A stretch of DNA of 19,815 nt from positions 1 through 19,815 of the forward strand of contig JAFTNE010000237.1 in the NCBI GenBank assembly GCA_017452035.1. Direction: 5' to 3'. Every line of letters begins with the position of its first letter. Position 1 is the stretch's first letter. The notes below the pieces were generated by a model. The model saw only the letters and a program-made list of their open reading frames with translations. It had not been told where the DNA came from and ran no database searches. The translations under genes and the position numbers were made by a program. The DNA comes from Clostridia bacterium (GTDB lineage: Bacteria; Bacillota; Clostridia; Christensenellales; CAG-314). Of this stretch, positions 1 to 6,536 are shown one piece after another.

Positions 1-204
1 CTCCGTTGGAAAATCGTGGCCTAATGCTGGGATTGTTTCTTCTTGCAAAACGTCATCAACATACCTTTGCTTTTTTCCTTCGGTGGTGCAAGTTGGTTGA
101 GTTACAGTTGCCCAATCGGTGTTTTTGGGTGGTTCGGGTTGCTCACATGCAACTAATGCAAACATGCAAAATGCAAACAAAAATATTACTAAAATTTTCT
201 TCAT
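1..204 (-). CDS. Lipoprotein, N-terminal part (gene runs off the left edge)
   Basis: The visible 68 codons begin at an ATG preceded by a GGAG ribosome binding site. Residues 1-19 form a lipoprotein signal (MKK start, hydrophobic run rich in F, L and A) ending in a lipobox LVAC, so the mature protein should be lipid-anchored on the outer face of the membrane. After the cysteine comes a Pro/Glu linker and then a stretch of the PTCTTEGKKQRY ... ETIPALGHDF type. That pattern is known from Firmicutes surface proteins, where the unit (Thr-Cys-Thr ... Gly-His-x-Phe) is often repeated in tandem. The rest of the gene, including any functional domain, is outside the window, so no function can be given. 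It has its own promoter and is divergent from the YhhN-type gene. Confidence 0.75.
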   Translation of the reverse strand, partial: MKKILVIFLFAFCMFALVACEQPEPPKNTDWATVTQPTCTTEGKKQRYVDDVLQEETIPALGHDFPTE

Positions 205-279
205 AACGCTCTCCAATGCGAATATTTTTACACCACAAAAATCATCTCGTGATTACACTTGTTGGCGTTTGTTATAACA

Positions 280-309
280 ATTATACCCCCGCCCCCGTTA
301 ATTTGTCAA
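280..309 (-). promoter_or_regulatory. Sigma-A promoter of the partial lipoprotein gene
   Basis: Read on the minus strand there is a TTGACA -35 element, an 18-nt spacer and a TATAAT -10 element, both hexamers perfect. The spacer is unusual: it contains two runs of five G separated by one C directly upstream of the -10. Confidence 0.7.
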
Positions 310-427
310 TAACATTTTGTTGTGGCGTGTCGTACGTTTGATATTGGTTGAAAATCAAAAAATCGAAGTATCTACTGGGTAGGTTACGCACTTTTGCACA
401 TTTGCCGAACAAAAAGTGTTTTTCCTC

Positions 428-456
428 TTGCATTGCTTGTCATTTAATGGTACAAT
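428..456 (+). promoter_or_regulatory. Possible promoter of the YhhN-type gene
   Basis: TTGCAT, 17 nt, TACAAT. If used, it gives a 5' leader of about 160 nt that includes the 583-606 hairpin. A closer alternative near TATATT at 578-583 lacks a good -35. Confidence 0.4.
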
Positions 457-582
457 GGATGATATAAAAATGATTACTGTTTGCTTACGATACAAAAAAT
501 CACCATTCGTCTGCAAAAAAGTATCATTTTTGTTAGTTTTGCAAGCTGATTTTTTTCACTTGCTTAAACAAAAAAATGTATA

Positions 583-606
583 TTAGTCGAGAGAGGGCTT
601 GACTAA
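583..606 (+). promoter_or_regulatory. Leader hairpin before the YhhN-type gene
   Basis: TTAGTCGAG and CTTGACTAA form a 9-bp stem (one G-U) with loop AGAGGG. The ribosome binding site GAGGAG follows about 5 nt later. No T-run follows, so it is not a terminator. It could be an RNA structure near the ribosome binding site or a protein-binding palindrome. Confidence 0.35.
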
Positions 607-621
607 CAAGAGGAGATAACT

Positions 622-1314
622 ATGACATTACCTATTATTTTGCTCACAATTCTTGCAATTGCAACGGCAATTTTGTTTACAATTTTGCGTGTTACCCATG
701 GTGGAGTGGTATCCTTGATGACAAAAACACTTGCATCCTTCTGTTTTGTTTTGTTGGGTGTAGTTGTTGTTTTTCAACCACCAATCCGTAGCGAATACAT
801 GTACGTTGTTTTGGGACTTATTGCTGGCATGATTGGCGATATTCTTTTGGACTTGAAGTCGGTGGACAAAACACGCAGCGACAGTTACCTCAACTACGGC
901 ATGTTGGCTTTTGGTATTGGACACATTTTCTACATCGTGTTTATTTCCATTCTTTCTGCAAAAAACGTTGTTACCGAGGCTATCATTGCTGGCGCATTTG
1001 CGTTGATTTTTACAACGAGCGTTGTGTTGTTCTCAAAGCAACTACTTGGCATCACTTTGGGTAAGTTCGTACTTCAAGCAAGCGCCTACGCTTGTGTATT
1101 GTCATTTACTGCTGCCTACGCCGTTGCATTGGCAATTTCCGTACCAGCTTTGTGGCCCATTGCAATTGCTCTGGTTGCATTTTGGCTTTCGGACATTGTG
1201 CTTTCCATCATGTACTTTGGTGGAAAATCCGAAAACAAGTTCTTGTCCATCTTGAACCACGTTTTGTACTACGGCGCACAAATTGCCATTGCTTTGTTTG
1301 TTGTAACGTTGTAA
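622..1314 (+). CDS. YhhN/TMEM86-family membrane protein (lysoplasmalogenase-like)
   Basis: The 230-residue product is almost entirely hydrophobic, with about eight predicted membrane spans, and it starts at an ATG with a strong ribosome binding site (AGAGGAG, 7 nt spacing). The family hallmarks are in order: GDILLDL near residue 73, GHIFYIVF near 100, LSDIVLS near 190, and NHVLYYGAQ near the C-terminus. The conserved Asp and His residues are thought to form the active site. In the family, characterised members hydrolyse the vinyl-ether bond of lysoplasmalogens. Plasmalogens occur in anaerobic Clostridia, so a lipid-turnover role is plausible, but substrate activity here is inferred from family membership only. 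The gene stands alone between its own promoter and the scfA promoter. Confidence 0.8.
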   Translation: MTLPIILLTILAIATAILFTILRVTHGGVVSLMTKTLASFCFVLLGVVVVFQPPIRSEYMYVVLGLIAGMIGDILLDLKSVDKTRSDSYLNYGMLAFGIGHIFYIVFISILSAKNVVTEAIIAGAFALIFTTSVVLFSKQLLGITLGKFVLQASAYACVLSFTAAYAVALAISVPALWPIAIALVAFWLSDIVLSIMYFGGKSENKFLSILNHVLYYGAQIAIALFVVTL

Positions 1315-1411
1315 AAACTTGCTAATTTGACATTTTTGCCGTCAAGTTGCACAATTGTAAGATTGTCAAAATTGCAATATTTGCGCCAATTTGCAACAAA
1401 AATGGTGCAAG

Positions 1412-1429
1412 GGGTATATGTAATTACCC
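1412..1429 (+). promoter_or_regulatory. Inverted repeat upstream of the scfA promoter
   Basis: GGGTA and TACCC separated by 8 nt lie 9 bases upstream of the -35 box of scfA. It could be an operator or a weak hairpin ending the YhhN transcript; no T-run supports the second reading strongly. Confidence 0.25.
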
Positions 1430-1437
1430 TATTTGTA

Positions 1438-1466
1438 TTGACAACCACCCAAAACAGTGATATAAT
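1438..1466 (+). promoter_or_regulatory. Perfect-consensus sigma-A promoter of scfA
   Basis: TTGACA, 17-nt spacer, TATAAT. Both hexamers and the spacing are exact consensus, predicting strong expression of the SCIFF precursor. Transcription would start near 1473, giving a leader of under 30 nt with GGAGG at 1489-1493. Confidence 0.85.
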
Positions 1467-1500
1467 TTTTGTAGATTATTGATAATCGGAGGACCAAGTT

Positions 1501-1653
1501 ATGAAACATATCAAAACCGTTGTTACTCGCAACCTTTGCGCTAGCGCTAAAAAAGGTGGCTGTGGCGAATGCCAAACTTCTTGCCAATCTGCTTGCAAAA
1601 CAAGTTGTGGTATCGCAAACCAAAAGTGCGAAAACACTGTAGAAAGCAAATAA
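1501..1653 (+). CDS. scfA: SCIFF ribosomally made peptide precursor (six cysteines in forty-five)
   Basis: A 50-residue peptide starting MKHIKT, the conserved N-terminus of SCIFF precursors, followed by the core CGECQTSCQSACKTSC (residues 21-36). Cysteines are at 13, 21, 24, 28, 32, 36 and 43, so there are seven rather than six; Cys13 is the extra one. In characterised SCIFF peptides a radical SAM maturase links a core cysteine (Cys32 in the CteA numbering I recall) to Thr37 as a thioether. Here residue 37 is Gly (CKTSCGIANQ), so the usual acceptor is missing; Thr34 or another residue would have to serve. GGAGG precedes the ATG by 7 nt. The partner maturase is the next gene. The biological role of SCIFF is unknown. 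Confidence 0.93.
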   Translation: MKHIKTVVTRNLCASAKKGGCGECQTSCQSACKTSCGIANQKCENTVESK

Positions 1654-1670
1654 TTAGCAAACAATCAAAT

Positions 1671-1699
1671 GCCGCCTAACAAAAGGCGGCGTTTTGTTT
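1671..1699 (+). terminator. Hairpin between scfA and scfB (partial terminator/attenuator)
   Basis: GCCGCC and GGCGGC form a perfect 6-bp GC-only stem with an 8-nt loop, followed by GTTTTGTTT. It lies between the peptide and maturase genes, and no new promoter is visible before scfB. Partial termination would give much more precursor mRNA than enzyme mRNA, the usual arrangement for peptide/maturase pairs. Confidence 0.7.
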
Positions 1700-1710
1700 A
1701 AGGAGATTTT

Positions 1711-3087
1711 ATGATTCACCAATTTCAACTGCACGGCTACAATATTGTTTTGGACGTATGCTCTGGTTCGGTTCACGCCGTAGACCAAGTTGCTTACGAC
1801 ATCATTGCCCTGTACGAAAATAACCCAAAGGACCAAGTTGTTGCCCAAGTGTTTGCAAAACATCGCGATTTGGGTGTAACCTTTGACGAAGTTGTCGAGT
1901 GCTACGACCAAGTGGCAGAGCTTGCTAGCGAGGGCAAACTGTTTACCCCAGACGTGTTCGAGCCAATTGCTGGCCAACTCAAACAAAAAACTGCCGGTGT
2001 TGTAAAGGCATTGTGCTTGCACATTGCCCACACTTGCAATCTCAATTGCTCCTACTGCTTTGCTAGCCAAGGCAAGTATCACGGTGAGCGCGCATTGATG
2101 AGCTTTGAAACGGGCAAACGCGCGCTGGATTTTCTTGTGGAAAACTCCGGTGGACGCACCAATTTGGAGGTAGACTTTTTCGGTGGCGAACCACTAATGA
2201 ACTTTGACGTTGTAAAGCAACTTGTTGCTTATGCTCGATCCATAGAAAAGCAGGCTGGCAAAAAGTTCCGTTTTACATTGACTACCAATGGTGTACTTAT
2301 TGATGATGACGTTATCGACTTTGCCAACAAAGAGATGAGCAACGTTGTTTTGAGCCTTGACGGACGCAAAGAGGTTCACGACCGTTTCCGTGTGGACTAC
2401 GCCGGCAAGGGCAGTTGGGAGAAAATTGTCCCCAAGTTCCAAAAACTTGTAGAGGCGCGTGGTGGCGCAAACTACTACATGCGTGGCACTTTTACACATC
2501 ACAACCCCGATTTTCTAAAAGATATTCAAACCATGCTGGATTTGGGCTTTAACGAGCTATCTATGGAACCTGTTGTTTGCGCAAAGGGCGACCCATCCGA
2601 GCTTACCGATGACGACCTTCCTATTGTTTTGGACCAATACGAAAAACTTGCCGAACTGATGATGCAACGCGATGCCGAAGGCAAGCCATTTACCTTTTAC
2701 CACTACATGATTGACCTTGCCGGTGGCCCTTGCATCTACAAGCGCATTTCCGGTTGTGGCTCTGGTACAGAGTACATGGCTGTTACACCTTGGGGCGACC
2801 TGTACCCCTGCCACCAATTTGTCGGTGACGAAAAGTTCAAGCTGGGTGATATCTACAATGGTGTATCCAACACGGCTATTCAAAACGAGTTTATGCAATG
2901 CAACGTGTACGCTCACCCCGAGTGTCGCGATTGCTGGGCGCGTTTGTACTGTTCTGGTGGATGCGCAGCAAATGCCTACCACTCCACAGGCTCAATAACT
3001 GGCGTTTACGAGTATGGTTGTAAACTTTTCCGTAAGCGTATGGAGTGCGCCATTACTGTTGCTGTAAGTAGAGTTGTGGAGGACTGA
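1711..3087 (+). CDS. scfB: SCIFF maturase, radical SAM/SPASM thioether synthase
   Basis: The 458-residue protein follows scfA directly, with AAGGAG 5 nt before the ATG. Residues 1-90 match the N-terminal peptide-recognition (PqqD-like, RRE) region of this family. The radical SAM cluster motif is C109-x3-C113-x2-C116 (THTCNLNCSYCF context is AHTCNLNCSYCF), with GGEP at 158-161 for SAM binding. A C-terminal SPASM domain holds Cys at 341, 349, 367, 397, 405, 408, 414, 418 and 437, in the familiar C-x-P/W...YPCH and CRDCWARLYCSGGC blocks, for two auxiliary iron-sulfur clusters. Characterised homologues form a Cys-Thr thioether in the SCIFF peptide. Its stop overlaps the next gene's start (TGATG), so the two are translationally coupled. 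Confidence 0.93.
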   Translation: MIHQFQLHGYNIVLDVCSGSVHAVDQVAYDIIALYENNPKDQVVAQVFAKHRDLGVTFDEVVECYDQVAELASEGKLFTPDVFEPIAGQLKQKTAGVVKALCLHIAHTCNLNCSYCFASQGKYHGERALMSFETGKRALDFLVENSGGRTNLEVDFFGGEPLMNFDVVKQLVAYARSIEKQAGKKFRFTLTTNGVLIDDDVIDFANKEMSNVVLSLDGRKEVHDRFRVDYAGKGSWEKIVPKFQKLVEARGGANYYMRGTFTHHNPDFLKDIQTMLDLGFNELSMEPVVCAKGDPSELTDDDLPIVLDQYEKLAELMMQRDAEGKPFTFYHYMIDLAGGPCIYKRISGCGSGTEYMAVTPWGDLYPCHQFVGDEKFKLGDIYNGVSNTAIQNEFMQCNVYAHPECRDCWARLYCSGGCAANAYHSTGSITGVYEYGCKLFRKRMECAITVAVSRVVED

Positions 3088-4415
3088 TGAAAACACCTAT
3101 TTGTGATTTTGTTCAAAATTACATAGATAGTAACGCGCAACGTTTCCACATGCCCGGACACAAAGGTAAGTGTCGCCTTGGCGTTGAAAGGGGCGATTTG
3201 ACGGAGATTGACGGCGCAGATAGCCTTTACCTTGCCAATGGCATAATTGCGCAAAGCGAGCAAAATGCCAGCCAGCTTTTTGGCGCGCGCTCCTTTTACT
3301 CTACCGAGGGCGCATCCCTTGCTATCAAAGCAATGCTACATCTTGCAACGAGATATGCCCGTACAAAAGGAGTAAAACCTGTTATTGTCGCTGGTAGAAA
3401 TGCCCACAAGGCATTTGTTAGCGGCTCTGCTCTTGTTGGTTTTGACGTTGAGTGGCTGTACCCTTCAAATGGTAGCTACCTTTCTTGCGACATCTCTGCC
3501 GAAGAGCTTGCAAACTTTTTAGATAGCATGCAAACAAAGCCTGTTGCAGTGTATCTAACCACACCCGACTACCTTGGTAATATGGTGGACGTTGCAAGCA
3601 TTGCAAAGGTATGCAAACAAAGGGACGTACTGTTGCTTGTAGATAACGCTCACGGCGCGTATTTAAAATTTCTAAAACCATCATTACACCCAATGGACCT
3701 TGGCGCAGATATGTGTTGCGACTCTGCGCACAAAACGTTGCCTTGCCTTACTGGTGGTGCGTATTTGCACGTTTCTAAAAATGCCCCTGTGGAGTTTTGC
3801 GAAGGGACAAAAAATGCCCTTGCTTTGTTTGGCTCAACCAGCCCATCTTACCTAATTTTGCAGTCACTGGACAAGCTCAACAGTTACCTTGATGACGGTT
3901 ACAGCACAAAGCTTGCGCAATACGTTGCAAAGGTTGATACACTCAAACAAAGGCTTTCGGCTCACGGATGGACACTTTGTGGCAACGAACCACTAAAAGT
4001 TACCATCAAAACAAAACCATTTGGCTACACTGGCGACCAACTGGCATACGCATTGAACAAATCTGGCATTGTATGCGAATTTCACGATGCCGATTACATA
4101 GTGTTTATGCTTACCCCCGACAATGGCGAACTGGGCATTTTGCAAAACGCTCTTTGTAACACGCCTAAACGTGATGCTATTTGCACAGCTCCACCAAAGA
4201 TGTCGCACCCACAAAAGGTGCTTTCGATACGAGAGGCAACACTTGCCCCCTGCGTAACTGTGGACGTGCAATACGCTTTGGGTAGGGTACTTGCCGACCT
4301 TTCGGTAGGTTGTCCACCAGCTGTACCCATTGTTGTTTGTGGCGAGGTTGTTGACAAAGTAGCTATTGAACAATTTCAATACTATGGCGTAACCAAAGTT
4401 TGTGTTGTCAAGTAA
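3087..4415 (+). CDS. Orn/Lys/Arg decarboxylase family PLP enzyme (YaaO-like)
   Basis: The 442-residue product carries the family landmarks: HMPGHKGK at 21-28, STEGAS at 72-77 (PLP phosphate region), NAHKAF at 105-110, VDNAHGAY at 185-192 and SAHKTLP at 213-219, where Lys216 is the likely Schiff-base lysine. The C-terminal part (from about 365, with REATLAP) fits the family's small C-terminal domain but is short; typical members have 470-490 residues. The family decarboxylates arginine, lysine or ornithine to polyamines; the substrate cannot be read from the sequence. The ATG shares one base with the scfB stop (TGATG), and GGAGG sits inside the end of scfB, so translation is coupled. In many Firmicutes the YaaO gene sits beside tmk; here it is joined to the SCIFF unit. 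Confidence 0.85.
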   Translation: MKTPICDFVQNYIDSNAQRFHMPGHKGKCRLGVERGDLTEIDGADSLYLANGIIAQSEQNASQLFGARSFYSTEGASLAIKAMLHLATRYARTKGVKPVIVAGRNAHKAFVSGSALVGFDVEWLYPSNGSYLSCDISAEELANFLDSMQTKPVAVYLTTPDYLGNMVDVASIAKVCKQRDVLLLVDNAHGAYLKFLKPSLHPMDLGADMCCDSAHKTLPCLTGGAYLHVSKNAPVEFCEGTKNALALFGSTSPSYLILQSLDKLNSYLDDGYSTKLAQYVAKVDTLKQRLSAHGWTLCGNEPLKVTIKTKPFGYTGDQLAYALNKSGIVCEFHDADYIVFMLTPDNGELGILQNALCNTPKRDAICTAPPKMSHPQKVLSIREATLAPCVTVDVQYALGRVLADLSVGCPPAVPIVVCGEVVDKVAIEQFQYYGVTKVCVVK

Positions 4416-4720
4416 ACGTTTTAGCGTGGCATTTTTTCAGGTGATAACACGTTACCTATTGCGTTGGCGCATATCTAAAAATGTCACTGTGGCTCATTGT
4501 AAAGTACACAAAAACTCAATACGTCATCAAAAAAAATACATTTTAGCAACAAAAAAAGGACAGGTCGATTTGACCTGTCCTTTTTTTATTATTTTTTTGC
4601 TTTCGTTTAAAATTAAGCTATTGGGCAAGTGGGGCTATTACATAGTGCAAAACGACAAATGCACACACCAGCTCTATATATGAGGAGGAGCCTCGCGCCT
4701 ACGGGGTCCAGCTTAGCTGG
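4416..4720. other. Convergent spacer between the decarboxylase and dnaN
   Basis: No gene is seen. It contains a strong bidirectional terminator (4551-4590) and, next to the dnaN stop, a perfect small hairpin (CCAGC/GCTGG, 4708-4720) in an unusually GC-rich patch starting near 4681. Confidence 0.5.
4551..4590. terminator. Bidirectional rho-independent terminator
   Basis: GGACAGGTC and GACCTGTCC form a perfect 9-bp stem (4558-4566 with 4572-4580) with a 5-nt loop, flanked by seven A on the left and seven T on the right. It can end both the SCIFF/decarboxylase transcript and the oncoming dnaN transcript. Confidence 0.92.
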
Positions 4721-5827
4721 TTAGCCGATTTGTTTTACAGGCAAAATGAAGTACAACACTTCGTCACTGCCATTGATGGTAATAACGCAACTGTTGTGTT
4801 GAGCAAATTCCATCTTGATTGTTTCTGCCTCGATAACCTTCAAGCAGTCGTTGATGTAACGTGCATTGTAAGCGCAACTGATATCTTTGCCCGTCAAGGA
4901 AATTACAACGCTTTCCTTTGCTGTGCCGTATTGTTTGCTTGTGGAGGAAATTGTCATGCTGTATTCTTCAATGTCAAAGCGAACAAGGTTGTTTTTGTCG
5001 CCACGGCTCATAATGGATGCAATGTTCAAACTGCGTTCAAAACTTTCCTTGTTTACAAGCAACGTTGCAACAAAATCGCGTGGGATAATGTTATCAAACT
5101 TAATGTATTGACCTGCAAGCAAACGTGTAAACAATTTGCCGTTTTCCGTTGCGACCATAAGGTGGTTGTTTTCAATGTGTACCTTTACAATATTTTCGCT
5201 GTTGGAAAGCAGTTTGGATAGTTCGTTCAAGCTTCTGGATGGAACTGTTGCCGAAACGTTGTCAACCCTTTCTTCCAAAGCCTTTTTGCTGGATGCAAAA
5301 CGGTATCCGTCAGTTGCTACTGCCTTCAAAACGTAGTCTTTTGCCTCAAAGTACACGCCTTTTAGCATTGGGCGACTGTCGTCTGTTGCTACTGCAAAGA
5401 TAACGTTGTTGATAATTTCACGAAGATTGCACTCTTGGATTGCAAAGTAGTGGTCGCCACTGACTTGCTCCGTTTCGGGGTAGTCGTCTACGTCCAACGT
5501 GCTGATGTTGCACTCGGAGTTTACCGAACGAATAGTCAAACGATTTTCGTCAGTGATTTCCAAAGAAATGTCTTCTTCGCTTGCAATGTTACGGATGTAT
5601 TCGCCAAAAATTTTGCCAGGCACCAAAAATGCGCCACCAACAATAACGTTAGCGTCAATGGTCTTTTCGATAGCAAGGTCTTTGTCTGTTGCGTACAACG
5701 TAAGTCTGTCGTTTTCTGCAACAATTTTGATGCATTCCAGTACTGGTGCAACCTCTCTTACAGGCAAAGCTTTACTTACTTTCGCAATAGCATCACTAAG
5801 ATCTAAACCGTTTACAATAATTTTCAT
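4721..5827 (-). CDS. dnaN: DNA polymerase III beta subunit (sliding clamp)
   Basis: The start chosen is the ATG of MKIIVNGLDL, which has AAAGGAGA 8 nt upstream; a longer in-frame reading upstream lacks a binding site and runs through the origin-like motifs. The product is 368 residues, the usual clamp length, made of three similar domains. Recognisable stretches are ALPVREVAPVLECIKI near the N-terminus, DDYPE near 118, the SRSLNELSKLL linker region, and the C-terminal VLYFILPVKQIG (family ILPVR). The ring clamps DNA and holds the replicative polymerase and other client proteins. dnaA, the normal upstream neighbour, is absent, although the upstream gap has DnaA-box-like sites. Confidence 0.95.
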   Translation of the reverse strand: MKIIVNGLDLSDAIAKVSKALPVREVAPVLECIKIVAENDRLTLYATDKDLAIEKTIDANVIVGGAFLVPGKIFGEYIRNIASEEDISLEITDENRLTIRSVNSECNISTLDVDDYPETEQVSGDHYFAIQECNLREIINNVIFAVATDDSRPMLKGVYFEAKDYVLKAVATDGYRFASSKKALEERVDNVSATVPSRSLNELSKLLSNSENIVKVHIENNHLMVATENGKLFTRLLAGQYIKFDNIIPRDFVATLLVNKESFERSLNIASIMSRGDKNNLVRFDIEEYSMTISSTSKQYGTAKESVVISLTGKDISCAYNARYINDCLKVIEAETIKMEFAQHNSCVITINGSDEVLYFILPVKQIG

Positions 5828-5873
5828 AAGGGCATCTCCTTTTGTGTACAACACTTTACTTACCTTCTTCAGG

Positions 5874-5888
5874 TAGTAGTGGTAGTAG
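5874..5888 (+). other. DnaA-trio-like trinucleotide repeat
   Basis: Five consecutive triplets TAG TAG TGG TAG TAG on the plus strand (CTA-type on the dnaN strand). DnaA-trios, which are TAG/TAA triplets next to DnaA boxes, guide DnaA loading on single-stranded DNA during origin melting. The motif is 12 nt from the nearest DnaA-box-like site. Confidence 0.45.
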
Positions 5889-5900
5889 GCGTTGTGAGTT

Positions 5901-6049
5901 TGTGTATAACTTTCAATATTTTGTCTGCAACCCCACATTTTGTGGCAAAAGCTCTACAAATTGCACCAAATATGGTGCTATGTCACAAATAGCAAATGTG
6001 GACAAGTTGTTGGAAACGTACACATTGGTAGTGGACAAGTTGTGAACAA
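5901..6049 (+). other. Cluster of DnaA-box-like 9-mers
   Basis: Against the box TGTGGATAA, the plus strand has TGTGTATAA at 5901-5909 and TGTGGACAA at 5997-6005 (one mismatch each), and AGTGGACAA at 6030-6038 and TGTGAACAA at 6041-6049 (two mismatches each). All point the same way. None is a perfect box. Confidence 0.5.
5903..5930 (-). promoter_or_regulatory. Possible dnaN promoter
   Basis: On the minus strand: TTGCAG, 16 nt, TATACA. The -10 overlaps the DnaA-box-like site at 5901-5909, so DnaA binding could repress dnaN. Confidence 0.4.
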
Positions 6050-6392
6050 CTTTTTTGCGAGCGTTTTGCAACTTCAAAACCCTTGTACAGTTGGTAAGTT
6101 TTTTGTTGTAAAACCCTTGCAAATAATGCAATTTTTCAACACATATATTATACTACAAATGCAACAAAAAAGCAATAGTTGTATGTAACTTTATGCTTGC
6201 ATACTGCAACTTTTTGAGGTCAATTTTTTGCGCTTTTAAAATGATTTGCAAAGCCAAATTGCTTGCGTAAAAAGTTGGCAATTTTTATATATGCAACAAA
6301 AAAAAATGGCGTTCAACTTCCCCTCATAAACGAAAAACAATGTCACAAAAGTGAAAAATGCGTCAAAATATTTCACAAATATTAAATTTTTG

Positions 6393-6421
6393 TTGACTTT
6401 ACGCAAAATTTAGTGTAAAGT
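6393..6421 (+). promoter_or_regulatory. Upstream promoter candidate for degV with overlapping inverted repeat
   Basis: TTGACT, 17 nt, TAAAGT. A 7-bp inverted repeat (ACTTTAC at 6396-6402 and GTAAAGT at 6415-6421) joins the end of the -35 to the -10, an arrangement expected for a repressor site. Confidence 0.4.
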
Positions 6422-6464
6422 GGTTGTGAGATTGACGAAAAAGGAATAAATTTTTAAAAAGATA

Positions 6465-6494
6465 TTGTCTAATTGTGTTATATTGTGATAAAAT
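6465..6494 (+). promoter_or_regulatory. Proximal promoter candidate for degV
   Basis: TTGTCT, 18 nt, TAAAAT, with a TG one base upstream of the -10. It lies about 40 nt before the ATG. Confidence 0.4.
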
Positions 6495-6536
6495 ATACAC
6501 ACAAATGCCATTATTACTTTTATGGGGGAATAAATT

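Larger units (their letters stand above)
205..621. other. Divergent intergenic region
   Basis: No plausible gene is seen here. It holds the leftward lipoprotein promoter (280-309), a likely rightward promoter (428-456) and a hairpin just before the next gene (583-606). The rest is AT-rich without an RNA gene that I recognise. Confidence 0.5.
5828..6536. other. Long AT-rich gap between dnaN and degV, oriC candidate
   Basis: This 709-base divergent region holds no convincing gene. Near dnaN it carries trinucleotide repeats (5874-5888) and same-orientation DnaA-box-like 9-mers (5901-6049). Further right it is very AT-rich, has two copies of AAAACCCTTG (6076-6085 and 6110-6119), and ends with degV promoter elements. 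In Bacillus the stretch between dnaA boxes and dnaN is where the origin unwinds; the motif order here (boxes, short GC stretch, trinucleotides, dnaN) is the same. dnaA itself is not in the window. Whether this is the active origin cannot be settled from 20 kb. Confidence 0.45.

Noticed and set aside
1501..1653. Reading the small Cys-rich gene as a metallothionein or ferredoxin-like peptide
   Set aside because: The MKHIKT start, core cysteine spacing and adjacent SPASM maturase fit SCIFF exactly.
4681..4720. GC-rich patch with GAGGAGGAG resembling a ribosome binding site and a possible small gene or tRNA fragment
   Set aside because: No reading frame with a sensible product follows on the plus strand, and no tRNA fold is possible; probably a repeat remnant with a small hairpin behind dnaN.
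5913..6188. Several open frames on both strands upstream of dnaN
   Set aside because: Low-complexity translations without ribosome binding sites, in a region better explained by DnaA-box-like motifs and AT-rich DNA.
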